In this document: piece by piece, positions 1-8,331 of the stretch | Numbering within the stretch: the stretch's first letter is position 1 | Layout of the letters: every line of letters starts with the position of its first letter | Notes under the pieces: generated by a model | Told to the model about the DNA's origin: nothing | Seen by the model: the letters and a program-made list of their open reading frames with translations, nothing else | The model's database searches: none | Program-made: the position numbers and the translations under genes | NCBI RefSeq assembly: GCF_000010305.1 | Contig: NC_012489.1 | Location: forward strand, 2,859,646 to 2,923,645 | Direction: 5' to 3' | DNA length: 64,000 nucleotides | From: Gemmatimonas aurantiaca T-27 | GTDB lineage: Bacteria; Gemmatimonadota; Gemmatimonadetes; Gemmatimonadales; Gemmatimonadaceae

Positions 1-1479
1 CAACGGGCCGATACCCAGGCTCGCCCACTTGGCGTCCACGGCGCGCTTGGTCGCGTCATCCATCTCGATCACCTTGGGCCAGGCCCGGGTGAATCCCTCT
101 TCGGGCCATTTGCGCGTGGCATCGATGCCCATCTTGCTGCCGTACGTGAACGCGCGGCTCGCGTGATCGAGCACGTCCACCGGCCCCATCGTGAACCGAA
201 CATCACGCTGTGGGTCCATGTTGTTGAGTGCCACCCACCAGGCTTCCACGGGATTGCGCACGTTCACCTCCTTGTCCACCACCACCAACACCTTTGCAAG
301 CGACATGAGCCCCTGCCCCCACAACGCGTGCATCACCTTGTCGGCATGGCCGGGATACTTCTTGTCGATGCTCACGAACACGAGGTTGTGAAACCCGCCC
401 TCGGCCGGCATGTGATAGTCCACCACTTCCGGTGTGGTGAGCTTGAGCAGCGGCAGGAAGATGCGCTCGGTGGCATGCCCGAGATAGAAGTCTTCCATCG
501 GCGGACGCCCCACGATCGTGGTGGAGTACACCGCATTCTTGCGCATCGTCACCGCGGTGACATGCACGCGCGGATAGAGGTCCGCTTCCGAATAGAATCC
601 CGTGTGATCGCCAAACGGCCCTTCCACCACCAGGGCTTCGGCAGGGTCGATGTACCCTTCGATCACGATTTCCGAATCGGCCGGCACTTCGAGGTCGTTG
701 GTGACGGCCTTGGTGAGGCGCACCGGATCCCGACGGAGAAAGCCGGCAAACAGGAATTCGTCGATGTTCGGCGGCAACGGTGCACTGGCGGCGTACATGC
801 TGGCCGGATCCGATCCGATGATGATGCACACTGGCATCTTTTCACCACGTTCGGCCATCTGTCGCATGTGTTCGGCGCCTGTCTTGTGCCGCTGCCAGTG
901 CATGGCCACATGACGCTTCCCGAGCTGCTGCACGCGGTACATGCCCACATTGCGGATGCCACGCGCCGGATCCTTGCTCACCACGGCCGTCATGGTGAGG
1001 AACGGGCCACCGTCTTCCGGCCAGCAGTGCAGCACAGGGAGCTTGTCGAGATCGATCTCGTCGCCCTGCCACACGACGTCCTGACATGACGGGGTACCAC
1101 CCCTCACGCGCGGGGGGAACTTGGACACCTCGAGCAAGCGTGGCAGCAGCGACAATTTGCCGAGCAGGCCATCGGGCACTTTCATGTCCATCAGTTGGGT
1201 GATGCGCGCCCCGATCTCGTCGAGGGAATCGACACCCAGTGCGATCGACATGCGCCGCATGGACCCGAACAGATTGATCGCGACCGGATAGGCCGAAAGC
1301 GTACCATCGCGCAGAATCGGCTTCTCGAAGAGCAGCGCCTTGCCGCCCCCGTGCATCTTCGAAACCCGATCGGTGATTTCGGTAATCTCGAGATGCACAT
1401 TCGTCGGCGTGCTGATGCGATGCAACTCGCCGGCACGATCAATGGCGTCGAGGAACTGCGCGAGGGTATCGAGTGACAT
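1..1479 (-). CDS. ubiD: UbiD-family decarboxylase (3' end outside window)
   Basis: The reverse-strand frame stays open from the ATG at 1479 to base 1 (493 codons), so the stop lies outside the window. UbiD proteins are about 490-500 residues, so little is missing. The protein opens MSLDTLAQFLDAIDRAGELH and carries the family segment RNVGMYRVQQLGKRHVAMHW followed by HKTGAEHMRQMAERGEKMPV. The family decarboxylates prenylated aromatic acids using prenylated FMN made by UbiX. Its place 20 bases downstream of ubiE suggests a quinone pathway role, by inference a menaquinone step, since other UbiD homologues act on different aromatic acids. The family call is secure; the substrate is not. Confidence 0.9.
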   Translation of the reverse strand, partial: MSLDTLAQFLDAIDRAGELHRISTPTNVHLEITEITDRVSKMHGGGKALLFEKPILRDGTLSAYPVAINLFGSMRRMSIALGVDSLDEIGARITQLMDMKVPDGLLGKLSLLPRLLEVSKFPPRVRGGTPSCQDVVWQGDEIDLDKLPVLHCWPEDGGPFLTMTAVVSKDPARGIRNVGMYRVQQLGKRHVAMHWQRHKTGAEHMRQMAERGEKMPVCIIIGSDPASMYAASAPLPPNIDEFLFAGFLRRDPVRLTKAVTNDLEVPADSEIVIEGYIDPAEALVVEGPFGDHTGFYSEADLYPRVHVTAVTMRKNAVYSTTIVGRPPMEDFYLGHATERIFLPLLKLTTPEVVDYHMPAEGGFHNLVFVSIDKKYPGHADKVMHALWGQGLMSLAKVLVVVDKEVNVRNPVEAWWVALNNMDPQRDVRFTMGPVDVLDHASRAFTYGSKMGIDATRKWPEEGFTRAWPKVIEMDDATKRAVDAKWASLGIGPL

Positions 1480-1499
1480 GAACCGGTGAGCGGACGGAG

Positions 1500-2276
1500 T
1501 CAGACGGTGCCGGTGTGGATCGCCGCGATGCCGAGGCTAAGGCGCTCCCACTGTACGGCGTTGTAGCCAGCGGCCCGCATGCGATCGGCCAGTGCGGTTT
1601 CCGTCGGGAAGTGGGCGACCGACAGCGGCAGATACGTGTACGCCGATCCATGCCCACTCACGAGACGGCCGATGAGCGGCAGGATGCGGTGGAAATAGAA
1701 CTGGTACGCCATCCGCACGACCGCGATACGCGGCGTGGAGAATTCGAGGATCACAAAGCGCGCGCCCGGCGTGAGCACCCGGCGCACCTCTTTCAGACAG
1801 GCATCGAGATCGGCCACGTTGCGGATGCCAAATGCCACCACGGCCCCGTCGAACGTGTCATCGGCAAATGGGAGCTGCAGCGCATCGGCGCCCACGGGTG
1901 CCAGTCGATCGGCCGGTGCTTTGCCGATACCGTGCCGCAGCATTGGCACGGCGAAATCCGCACCGATGACCCGTCCGTCGAAGCCATCCTGACGCGTGAG
2001 CATGGCACCGACATCGAGCGTGCCGGCACAGAGATCGAGGTATGTGCCCTGCGGCCGTCCAGTCCACCCGAGCAACGCGAGCGCCCGGCGGCGCCACCGT
2101 CGATCGATGTTGAGGGAGAGGACGTGATTGAGCAGGTCATAGCGTGGCGCGATGTCCGAGAACATCTGCTGTACATAGTCCCGCTTCCCCTCGCCCTGAG
2201 CGGCGGAGGCCGCGGCGGAGTGTGGCGTGCCGAGCATCCCGAAACATCGAATCACGACAGAGGGCGAGCAAGGCAT
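1500..2276 (-). CDS. ubiE: Demethylmenaquinone/ubiquinone C-methyltransferase UbiE/MenG
   Basis: Class I SAM methyltransferase for the last C-methylation of menaquinone. UbiE hallmarks are visible: YDLLNHVLSLNIDRRWRR near the N-terminus, FGIRNVADLDACLKEVRRVL in the middle, and the closing LSLGIAAIHTGTV. The SAM loop reads LDLCAGTLDVG, with Leu where most UbiE proteins have the second Gly of GTGD. ATG at 2276 is chosen (258 residues); ATG at 2237 would also give a full domain, while the longer frame has no clear ribosome site. ubiD follows after 20 bases, probably as one operon. The 5' end faces the divergent sigma factor gene, whose promoter may overlap this leader. Confidence 0.9.
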   Translation of the reverse strand: MPCSPSVVIRCFGMLGTPHSAAASAAQGEGKRDYVQQMFSDIAPRYDLLNHVLSLNIDRRWRRRALALLGWTGRPQGTYLDLCAGTLDVGAMLTRQDGFDGRVIGADFAVPMLRHGIGKAPADRLAPVGADALQLPFADDTFDGAVVAFGIRNVADLDACLKEVRRVLTPGARFVILEFSTPRIAVVRMAYQFYFHRILPLIGRLVSGHGSAYTYLPLSVAHFPTETALADRMRAAGYNAVQWERLSLGIAAIHTGTV

Positions 2277-2312
2277 GGCGGCGGTTTGCTGCGATGGATG
2301 CGGCGGCCCCGC

Positions 2313-2341
2313 TGGTCGCACCGCCCTCGTGGGACTAGCTT
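2313..2341 (+). promoter_or_regulatory. Candidate promoter of the ECF sigma gene
   Basis: TGGTCG (2313-2318), 17-base spacer, TAGCTT (2336-2341). The start codon at 2353 lies 11 bases after the -10 box with no Shine-Dalgarno sequence, so the mRNA would be leaderless or nearly so. The same TAGCTT box at the same spacing occurs before etfD, etfB and the atp genes. Confidence 0.45.
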
Positions 2342-2352
2342 TGCCCGAGCGC

Positions 2353-2955
2353 ATGCCGATCCTTGACGAGCTGGGAACACTTCCTGATGCCGATGTGGTC
2401 CGTCTCGCCCAGCAGGGGCGTGAGCTCGCTTTTCGCGAGCTCGTGCGCCGCTACGAGCGGCCCGTATTCTCGCTTGTCTATCGCATGGTGCGTGATCGCG
2501 AGACGGCCGAGGACCTGGCACAGGACTCGTTCATCAAGGTGCTGAACCACATCGACCGGTACAGCCCCGAGTTCAAGTTCTCGAGCTGGCTGTTCAAGAT
2601 CGCGAACAACGTGGCCATCGATCATCTCCGGCGCCGGCGGGTCGAGACGATCAGTATGGACGGCAGCCCGCACGCGGCCACGGCGTCCGAGGTCGAGGCG
2701 ACGTCTCTGGAGCTGCAGTCGGAGCAGGAAAGTGCCTTGGACGAGATCGAAGCCAAGGAGCTGGGGTCGGCCATCGAGCGAGCCATCGCCAGTCTCCGGC
2801 CGGAATACCGGGCCTGCATCATGCTGCGGCATGTGGAAGGGCGCTCGTACGAAGAGATTGCGACCACCCTCGACCTGCCCCTGGGCACCGTGAAGACCTA
2901 CATCCACCGCGCTCGGCACGAACTCCGCCGGGCGCTCGAGCCCACCCGGGAGTGA
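2353..2955 (+). CDS. ECF (sigma-70 family) RNA polymerase sigma factor
   Basis: 200 residues from the ATG at 2353. Region 2 spans about residues 25-95: FRELVRRYERPVFSLVYRMV, then AEDLAQDSFIKVLNHIDRY and WLFKIANNVAIDHLRRRR, which contact the -10 element and core polymerase. Region 4 spans about 140-195 with a helix-turn-helix in YEEIATTLDLPLGTVKTYIH that reads the -35 element. A zinc-type anti-sigma gene follows after 85 bases, the usual arrangement for RpoE-like factors released under envelope or oxidative stress. An upstream ATG at 2227 would add 42 residues unlike the family, so it is rejected. The inducing signal cannot be read from the sequence. Confidence 0.93.
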   Translation: MPILDELGTLPDADVVRLAQQGRELAFRELVRRYERPVFSLVYRMVRDRETAEDLAQDSFIKVLNHIDRYSPEFKFSSWLFKIANNVAIDHLRRRRVETISMDGSPHAATASEVEATSLELQSEQESALDEIEAKELGSAIERAIASLRPEYRACIMLRHVEGRSYEEIATTLDLPLGTVKTYIHRARHELRRALEPTRE

Positions 2956-3040
2956 CCGGTTTCGTGCCGAAGTCACCATCCGTGGACCGGGTTGAAACCT
3001 GCCACATGCCGTGCGCGTATACCGGTCATGGAGGCTAACG

Positions 3041-3628
3041 ATGCCCGATAGACACCTCAGACCCGACGAAATTGAGCTCCTCCTCGATGGCGAGGAAGGA
3101 TTTGGCGTGGCGCCTTTGCGGGCTCACGTCCGTTCGTGTTTGGCGTGCCAATCCGAGCTCGAACAGGCCCGCGAGTTGATGGTCGCGCTCGACGCGCTCC
3201 CCGATTTTGCGCCATCGATCGGTTTTTCCGATCGGGTGATGAGCCAGGTGCAGGTATTCGAGCCGTGGCATGTTGCGGCCACCCGCTCGGTCGAACAACT
3301 GGTCCCCGTCTCACGACCTGCGCGCATTGCGGCCGGCTTTGGCGCGGCCATTACGGCCGGTCTGGCCACGGCCGGCGCCACCTGGGCGGTCGCCCGGGCC
3401 GACATGGCGGTGGTGCTGACCCAGCTCGGACTCGAGCGCTTCCGCGAGCAGGTGGTCGCGGCGGGTTCGGATGTCATTTCCACAGTGCTCGGTCAGCCTG
3501 GCCTCGAGGCCATGCGTTCGAGTTCTCCCGAGGTCATGGCGTTGGCAATGGGCGGATTCGTGGCGGCGGCCGGCATGGGTGTGGTGGGGCTCCGGGCCCT
3601 CGCATCCACAGCGCGCAGCACGCGCTGA
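3041..3628 (+). CDS. Putative zinc-binding membrane anti-sigma factor
   Basis: 195 residues; the start at 3041 has a strong GGAGG ribosome site at 3030-3034. The N-terminal cytoplasmic part holds the ZAS zinc motif H29-x3-C33-x2-C36 (AHVRSCLACQSEL), used by anti-sigma factors to clamp an ECF sigma. Two hydrophobic stretches follow, at about residues 102-125 (IAAGFGAAITAGLATAGATW) and near the C-terminus (VMALAMGGFVAAAGMGVVGL), so it is probably membrane-bound. Position just after the sigma gene supports the pairing. That release depends on thiol oxidation or proteolysis is known for relatives only and is not shown here. Confidence 0.8.
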   Translation: MPDRHLRPDEIELLLDGEEGFGVAPLRAHVRSCLACQSELEQARELMVALDALPDFAPSIGFSDRVMSQVQVFEPWHVAATRSVEQLVPVSRPARIAAGFGAAITAGLATAGATWAVARADMAVVLTQLGLERFREQVVAAGSDVISTVLGQPGLEAMRSSSPEVMALAMGGFVAAAGMGVVGLRALASTARSTR

Positions 3629-3640
3629 GTTGACGGTATC

Positions 3641-4378
3641 ATGACCGCCATCACGACCAGTCTCATGGGTGTCGCCGGTGTTTTTGGCATCGGTCTGATC
3701 ATCGGCGTGGTCGTGCTCATGACGGCCGAAGAAGCGTTGACGGCGGTGGCCAAAACCGCCGCCCGTGACGTGTCGGGCAGCTTCTGGGCCGGACTGCTGA
3801 CGCAGCTGCTGGCCGTTCCGGCGCTGCTGATCATGATCATCGCCTGCGCGATCACGATCATTGGCATTCTCGCTATCCCGATTGCGGCATTGGCCTGGGC
3901 ACTCGCACTGGCTGGTGCCGTCACGCTGGGGATACTGGGCGTGGCGATCGTGATCGGACGCGCTCTGGCCGGCAGCGGACGGGGCTCGGATCGCAGCGCC
4001 GCGGTGCGTGGTCTCACGGTGGGCCTGATCGCGCTGAGCGTGATCTGGTTCGGTGCGGCGCTCATGGCCGGCATCCCGGTGGCCGGTGCATTGGCTCGTC
4101 TGGTCGCCGTGGCCTTCACCTGGGCTGTGGCCACGGTGGGCATGGGCGCTGTCGTGAAGTCGCGTGTGGGTGTGTCGCGTCTCAGCGTGCAATTCGGACG
4201 CTTCGGAGGCGGTTCACACTGGAACGCCAAGTGGGCCCCGGCAAACACCACCAGCACGAACGAAGTGCAGGTACCGGTGAGCTGGCAAACGCCCACACCC
4301 GTGCAGGGTGTGGTGGCTGCGCGCCGGCCGGTCGAGCCCGCAACTGGACAGGGTACTGGGAGTGGCGCCGAGCTCTGA
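3641..4378 (+). CDS. Multi-pass membrane protein of unknown function
   Basis: 245 residues, starting 12 bases after the anti-sigma stop, so probably in the same transcript. Hydrophobic helices run at about residues 8-30, 48-72, 73-98 and 125-170, the second and third nearly continuous (LLIMIIACAITIIGILAIPI). The C-terminal 75 residues are polar and rich in Thr, Val and Pro, likely cytoplasmic or periplasmic and disordered. The layout recalls membrane parts of polymer-forming cytoskeletal-type proteins sometimes found beside sigma/anti-sigma pairs, but I cannot assign a family. It may be a membrane component controlled by the adjacent sigma factor, which is inference from position only. Confidence 0.65.
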   Translation: MTAITTSLMGVAGVFGIGLIIGVVVLMTAEEALTAVAKTAARDVSGSFWAGLLTQLLAVPALLIMIIACAITIIGILAIPIAALAWALALAGAVTLGILGVAIVIGRALAGSGRGSDRSAAVRGLTVGLIALSVIWFGAALMAGIPVAGALARLVAVAFTWAVATVGMGAVVKSRVGVSRLSVQFGRFGGGSHWNAKWAPANTTSTNEVQVPVSWQTPTPVQGVVAARRPVEPATGQGTGSGAEL

Positions 4379-4411
4379 GCGTCCCAGCAGATGTGTTAGA
4401 CGTTCTTGACC

Positions 4412-4440
4412 ATGCCCCGGGGAATCACCTGGGGCATTTT
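4412..4440. terminator. Terminator between convergent genes
   Basis: ATGCCCC (4412-4418) pairs with GGGGCAT (4431-4437), followed on the plus strand by TTT. It sits between the plus-strand sigma cluster and the stop of the minus-strand lipoprotein gene. Confidence 0.6.
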
Positions 4441-4880
4441 CAGTTCCCTACGACAAACACATTGCTCGTCGCCCGCCCCGCCGCATCACCCGACGGCGAC
4501 AGCTCGTCGCGAAACCGATAGTTCAGGCGGTATGAGCCCGATGGTAGTGGCGGGAGATCGATGTATGCATGCAGTGTCGCCCCGGGACCAAGCCGAGAAA
4601 GCAGCGCGTCGCATGTGACGTCGGCATCAGCACCAATCCACGAACTGCCAGTGCGCCGATCCACCGAGGTGGGACAGTGTCCGAGGAGTACGGCGGTGTT
4701 GCCCGTGTTGGTGAGAGCGACATGTAGCATGCCGCGAGTTGCGACTGGCTCGCTGTCGACCAATACCCTCACCATACCAGCAGCGCGGTCCGGTCGAAGA
4801 GCGTCGGTACATGCCGACATCCCGATGAGCACCAACACCATACCGGTACGATTGAGGCGCGGGCGTGCAAGGAGCCGCAT
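4440..4880 (-). CDS. Small predicted lipoprotein, function unknown
   Basis: 146 residues, with an AGGAG ribosome site seven bases before the ATG at 4880. The N-terminus is a lipoprotein signal: positively charged MRLLARPRLNR, a hydrophobic stretch, then the lipobox IGMSAC, giving a lipidated Cys at residue 24. The rest looks like a compact beta-sandwich (VRVLVDSEPVATRGMLHVAL, then SYRLNYRFRDELSP), with cysteines in GHCPTS and VTCDALL that could pair. It resembles small Ig-like or BsuPI-like envelope lipoproteins in outline only. No function is assigned. Confidence 0.7.
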   Translation of the reverse strand: MRLLARPRLNRTGMVLVLIGMSACTDALRPDRAAGMVRVLVDSEPVATRGMLHVALTNTGNTAVLLGHCPTSVDRRTGSSWIGADADVTCDALLSRLGPGATLHAYIDLPPLPSGSYRLNYRFRDELSPSGDAAGRATSNVFVVGN

Positions 4881-4948
4881 GGCATTCTCCTGATCAGTGA
4901 CGCCGATTCAACCTGATCGAGAGGATATCGCGCCACCATCCCGTTCGG

Positions 4949-5698
4949 TCAACCCGCCGGACGCAACACCGCATGGCCTCGCGCCAGACCACACGCGAGC
5001 GCCGCATTCCCGTCCCGCACAGCCAGCTCGACAAACCCGCTCGATCCCACCAGAGCCACCAGCTCACCGGGAGCGGCCTCGCCATACGTGCGCACCAATC
5101 GCACGGTCCGCGCTCCGGCGACCACCACCCCGCCCGGCTCCCTGACTACAAGATTGGTCATGGCGTTGCCAAACCGATCGATCGTAAGGACTTCACCATG
5201 CAACGACCCATCCGCATCACGGCGGGGCTGCGGTGTGCGCAAGCGAACGGGTGAATGGAACACCTCCCCCAGCGCATCGAGTGGTGTACCCTGCGCCAGC
5301 GCTGCGACCACGGGCGCAAACACGTCGCGTCCATGAAATGTGGGCGACGCCGAGATCGGCACCGGCACACTGACGATGCGGGCGGTGAGTGAGAACAATG
5401 CCGGCGACAACACGCCGTTGTCGGGCCCTACGAGAAACCGGCCCTCACTCTCCACTGCGATGGCTTCACGCGACGTGCCCACGCCGGGATCCACCACCAC
5501 CAGATGCACCGTGCCCGCGGGGAACCGCCGCCAATAGCGCGCCACCGTGAGGCGGGCAAAGGCCACGTCCTGCGCGGGCAGGTCATGCGAAAGATCGATG
5601 AGTACAGCGGTCGGTGCGTTCGACACCAGCACGCCCTTCAGTTCGGCCACATACCCATCGGCCGTACCAAAATCGGTGAGCAGCGTGATCACACTCAT
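4949..5698 (-). CDS. SAM hydroxide adenosyltransferase (DUF62 / chlorinase-fluorinase superfamily)
   Basis: 249 residues from the ATG at 5698 (a GTG lies 6 bases upstream). All family landmarks are present: LLTDFGTADGYVAELKGVL at the N-terminus, VVVDPGVG, GRFLVGPDNGVLSPAL, FHGRDVFAPVVAALAQG and IDRFGNAMTNL. Most members split S-adenosylmethionine with hydroxide into adenosine and methionine; true halogenases carry an extra loop and active-site changes that I do not see. The gene starts eight bases after the MATE exporter stop at 5706, so the two are probably cotranscribed. The physiological purpose of this reaction remains uncertain across the family. Confidence 0.88.
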   Translation of the reverse strand: MSVITLLTDFGTADGYVAELKGVLVSNAPTAVLIDLSHDLPAQDVAFARLTVARYWRRFPAGTVHLVVVDPGVGTSREAIAVESEGRFLVGPDNGVLSPALFSLTARIVSVPVPISASPTFHGRDVFAPVVAALAQGTPLDALGEVFHSPVRLRTPQPRRDADGSLHGEVLTIDRFGNAMTNLVVREPGGVVVAGARTVRLVRTYGEAAPGELVALVGSSGFVELAVRDGNAALACGLARGHAVLRPAG

Positions 5699-5705
5699 GG
5701 GCACC

Positions 5706-7067
5706 TCATACGCGTTGCAGTCTCCAGCGTCCCCACCCCCACAATACGGCCATCACGGCGCCTCGTGCCGCTGCGGTCAGCGCGAGTGTCCACCAGAGTC
5801 CCGTCGTGCCCCACTGCTGCGCCGCCCAGGCACCGATCGGCAAACGCAACAACGTGATCGCGGTGCTGACCAGCATCGGCACCAACGTCCACCCGGCTCC
5901 ACCCATCGCACTTTCCAGCACCACTTCAGCGCCCAGGAAACACTGACTGAACGCGGCGATGCGCAGATACAGCGCGGCCTCTCGCACGACGGCGGGGTCG
6001 GTGGAGAAGATCGACACGAACTCTTCAGCGAACAGGAAGCTCACCGTGGCCATCACGAACCCGAACGCGCTCACGATACCGGTGGCATACCAACCAGCGC
6101 GCCTGGCGCGGGCGATGTCACCGGCACCGATGCTCTGCCCCACGATGGCGGCCACGGCGGCGCCCATCCCCACACTCACCACGTACACCACACTCTCGAG
6201 ACGAAACCCGAGTCCGAGGGCGGCGAGGGCGGGTGTACCGAATTGTGTGGTGATACGGGTCAGCGCCACGTAGATCGCACTGAACGCCACGCCCGTGGCC
6301 GCTGCGGGCGCTCCCACGCGCACGATGTTCCCAATGACCTTCCATCGCGGCTGCGCCCAGCGCAGCATGGCTCGACGTTGCAACAGCACCACCCCGATCA
6401 CACACCCCAAACCACGCGGTACGAGCGTGGCCAATGCCGCACCACGCACACCCAACGCCGGCACGGGTCCCAGACCGCGAATGAGAATGGGATCGAGGAT
6501 CAAACCGAGCACGGTGGTGATGGCCAGAATCACCAGCGGCGTGCGGGTGTCGCCTTTCGCACGGAACGCCGCATCGACGGCAAAAAATCCGAACAGCAGC
6601 GGCATGCCCAGCAAATAGGTGCCGAGGTAGTGGCGACCGATGTCACTCACCGCGTCACCGGTGTGCAACGCCACGAACAACCAGTCGAGCACGAACGGTG
6701 TGGCCAGTGCAATGGCGCCGCCGAGCAACATGGCCAATACCAGCCCTTCGCTCACCGTGCGCGCCGCATCGTCGGGGCGCCGCTCACCATGCCGTCTGGC
6801 GGCGATGGCATCGAGTCCGATGCTCACCATCTCACCCATCGAGATGACGAGCCAGATCCAGAAAATCGATCCGGTGACGGCGGCGAGGGAGTCGGCACCG
6901 AGTGATCGGCCGATCCAGAACGTATCGACGTTATGAAAGGCCGTCATCAGCAGATTCGCGATGACGGCCGGCAACGCAACACGGCGAATGGTCAGTGAGA
7001 GTGGCTCACCAACCAATTCGCCGCGTGGTGCATCAGAAGGAACGGAATCAGGGATAGCGTTCGTCAA
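5706..7067 (-). CDS. MATE-family multidrug/cation exporter
   Basis: 453 residues, the usual MATE length, with about 12 hydrophobic helices in two similar halves. The first half holds NLLMTAFHNVDTFWIGRSLG, the typical MATE opening (membrane helix 1-2), and the second begins near VGAPAAATGVAFSAIYVALT. MATE proteins export cationic drugs or metabolites in exchange for protons or sodium. The start is TTG at 7067, overlapping the mrp gene by 20 bases; no closer ATG keeps helix 1 intact. Overlap with mrp and the short gap to the SAM hydrolase gene suggest a three-gene operon mrp-MATE-SAM hydrolase, whose common purpose is unclear. Confidence 0.88.
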   Translation of the reverse strand: MTNAIPDSVPSDAPRGELVGEPLSLTIRRVALPAVIANLLMTAFHNVDTFWIGRSLGADSLAAVTGSIFWIWLVISMGEMVSIGLDAIAARRHGERRPDDAARTVSEGLVLAMLLGGAIALATPFVLDWLFVALHTGDAVSDIGRHYLGTYLLGMPLLFGFFAVDAAFRAKGDTRTPLVILAITTVLGLILDPILIRGLGPVPALGVRGAALATLVPRGLGCVIGVVLLQRRAMLRWAQPRWKVIGNIVRVGAPAAATGVAFSAIYVALTRITTQFGTPALAALGLGFRLESVVYVVSVGMGAAVAAIVGQSIGAGDIARARRAGWYATGIVSAFGFVMATVSFLFAEEFVSIFSTDPAVVREAALYLRIAAFSQCFLGAEVVLESAMGGAGWTLVPMLVSTAITLLRLPIGAWAAQQWGTTGLWWTLALTAAARGAVMAVLWGWGRWRLQRV

Positions 7068-8211
7068 GCCGCTGCATCACCCGTTCGGCCACCAGATGAA
7101 TCGCCTTCGAGGCCTTGCTGTCCGGTTCGGCATCGACGATGGGGCGGCCGGTATCACCACCTTCCTGGATGCGCGGGTCGAGCGGGATCTGTCCGATGAG
7201 CGGCAGACCGCACTCCTTGGCGAGCCGTTCACCACCACCGCTGCCGAACATGGCGATGGGTTTGCCGGTCTCGGGATTTTCGAACCACGACATGTTTTCC
7301 ACCACACCCAGCACCGGCACGGCGGTACGTTCGAACATCTTCACACCACGCAGGGCATCACCCACCGACACCTGCTGCGGCGTGGTGACGATGACCGCAC
7401 CGTGCACCTGAGTGGCCTGCACCAGCGACAACTGCGCATCACCCGTGCCCGGCGGCATGTCGACCAGGAAGTAGTCGAGCTGTCCCCAGTTCACGTCGCG
7501 CAGGAACTGCGTGATGATCTTCATGACGATCGGCCCACGCCAAATCGCCGGCTGCTCCTTCTCGATGAGGAAGCCCAGCGAGATGACCTTGATGCCGAAG
7601 GCTTCGAGCGGAATGATCTTCTCGTCACGCACGGCCGGTGCGGCATCCACACCAAGCATGAGTGGCAGATTCGGCCCGTAGATATCGGCATCCATGATGC
7701 CGACCCGCTTGCCCGCCTTGGCGAGCGCGATCGCAAGATTGACGGCCACCGTGCTCTTGCCGACGCCACCCTTGCCGGACGACACCGCGATGATGCGTCC
7801 GAGATTGGGATACTGCACGGGATCAGGCACGCGAGGTGGCGCCTTCGGTGCCGACGCGGCTTCCATCACGGGCAGCGCACGGCCAGTGCCGGGCGCCTTG
7901 GGCGCCGGTGCTGTGGGATGATGCATGGCGTTGGGGGCGGGCGCGGGACGCGCCGGTGTGGGTTCACGCTGCGCAGGATCACGCACATCGACGCGCACGT
8001 CGCTCACCCCGTCGAGTTGCTCCACCGCCTGACGCACATCACGCACCAGCGTGGCGTCGTCCTCGGGGGCGAGCAACAGGGTGAAACGAACCTTTCCGTC
8101 GACCGTGGTGGCGATATCGCGCACCTGTTCGGCGGCCATGACATCGGCGCCGGTGCGCGGGTTCCGGACCAACGACAACGCGTCGGTGATCCGTTCCATA
8201 AGTGGCGGCAT
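7048..8211 (-). CDS. mrp: Mrp/NBP35-type P-loop ATPase, Fe-S carrier family
   Basis: 387 residues. Residues 1-80 form a MIP18/DUF59-like domain, a Pro/Ala-rich linker follows, then the ParA-like ATPase with the deviant Walker A motif SSGKGGVGKSTVAVNLA and the family signatures MDADIYGPNLPLMLG and DMPPGTGDAQLSL. Mrp proteins load iron-sulfur clusters onto target proteins. In most, ENMSYF is followed by a CxxC that holds the bridging cluster; here VVENMSWF is followed by ENPETGKPIAMFGSGGG with no CxxC, as in a subset of homologues. Upstream bases 8222-8254 hold three CCTAGGG copies that could be regulatory. It is the first gene of a likely operon. Confidence 0.9.
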   Translation of the reverse strand: MPPLMERITDALSLVRNPRTGADVMAAEQVRDIATTVDGKVRFTLLLAPEDDATLVRDVRQAVEQLDGVSDVRVDVRDPAQREPTPARPAPAPNAMHHPTAPAPKAPGTGRALPVMEAASAPKAPPRVPDPVQYPNLGRIIAVSSGKGGVGKSTVAVNLAIALAKAGKRVGIMDADIYGPNLPLMLGVDAAPAVRDEKIIPLEAFGIKVISLGFLIEKEQPAIWRGPIVMKIITQFLRDVNWGQLDYFLVDMPPGTGDAQLSLVQATQVHGAVIVTTPQQVSVGDALRGVKMFERTAVPVLGVVENMSWFENPETGKPIAMFGSGGGERLAKECGLPLIGQIPLDPRIQEGGDTGRPIVDAEPDSKASKAIHLVAERVMQRLDERYP

Positions 8212-8221
8212 TTCTGAGGAG

Positions 8222-8254
8222 CCTAGGGCCTAGGGTACATGGAGAAACCTAGGG
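8222..8254. repeat. Triple CCTAGGG repeat upstream of mrp
   Basis: CCTAGGG occurs at 8222-8228, 8229-8235 and 8248-8254, only 11 to 43 bases upstream of the mrp start codon; a related CTAGGG lies at 8509-8514. The core CCTAGG is itself palindromic, so each copy could be a half site or full site for a regulator of the mrp operon. No function is shown. Confidence 0.5.
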
Positions 8255-8331
8255 ACCGCACCGGGACGTCGGAATGGCCTTGCCGGAACAGGCGTGACCG
8301 ATTGGCATCTCCGGGACTGCTGGCGATGGGG

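Noticed and set aside
163-1089. A 308-codon plus-strand frame over ubiD
   Set aside because: The minus strand encodes UbiD with conserved segments across the same bases.
4949-5698. Halogenase (chlorinase or fluorinase)
   Set aside because: The superfamily is right, but I do not see the extra loop that marks true halogenases; the hydroxide adenosyltransferase is far more common.
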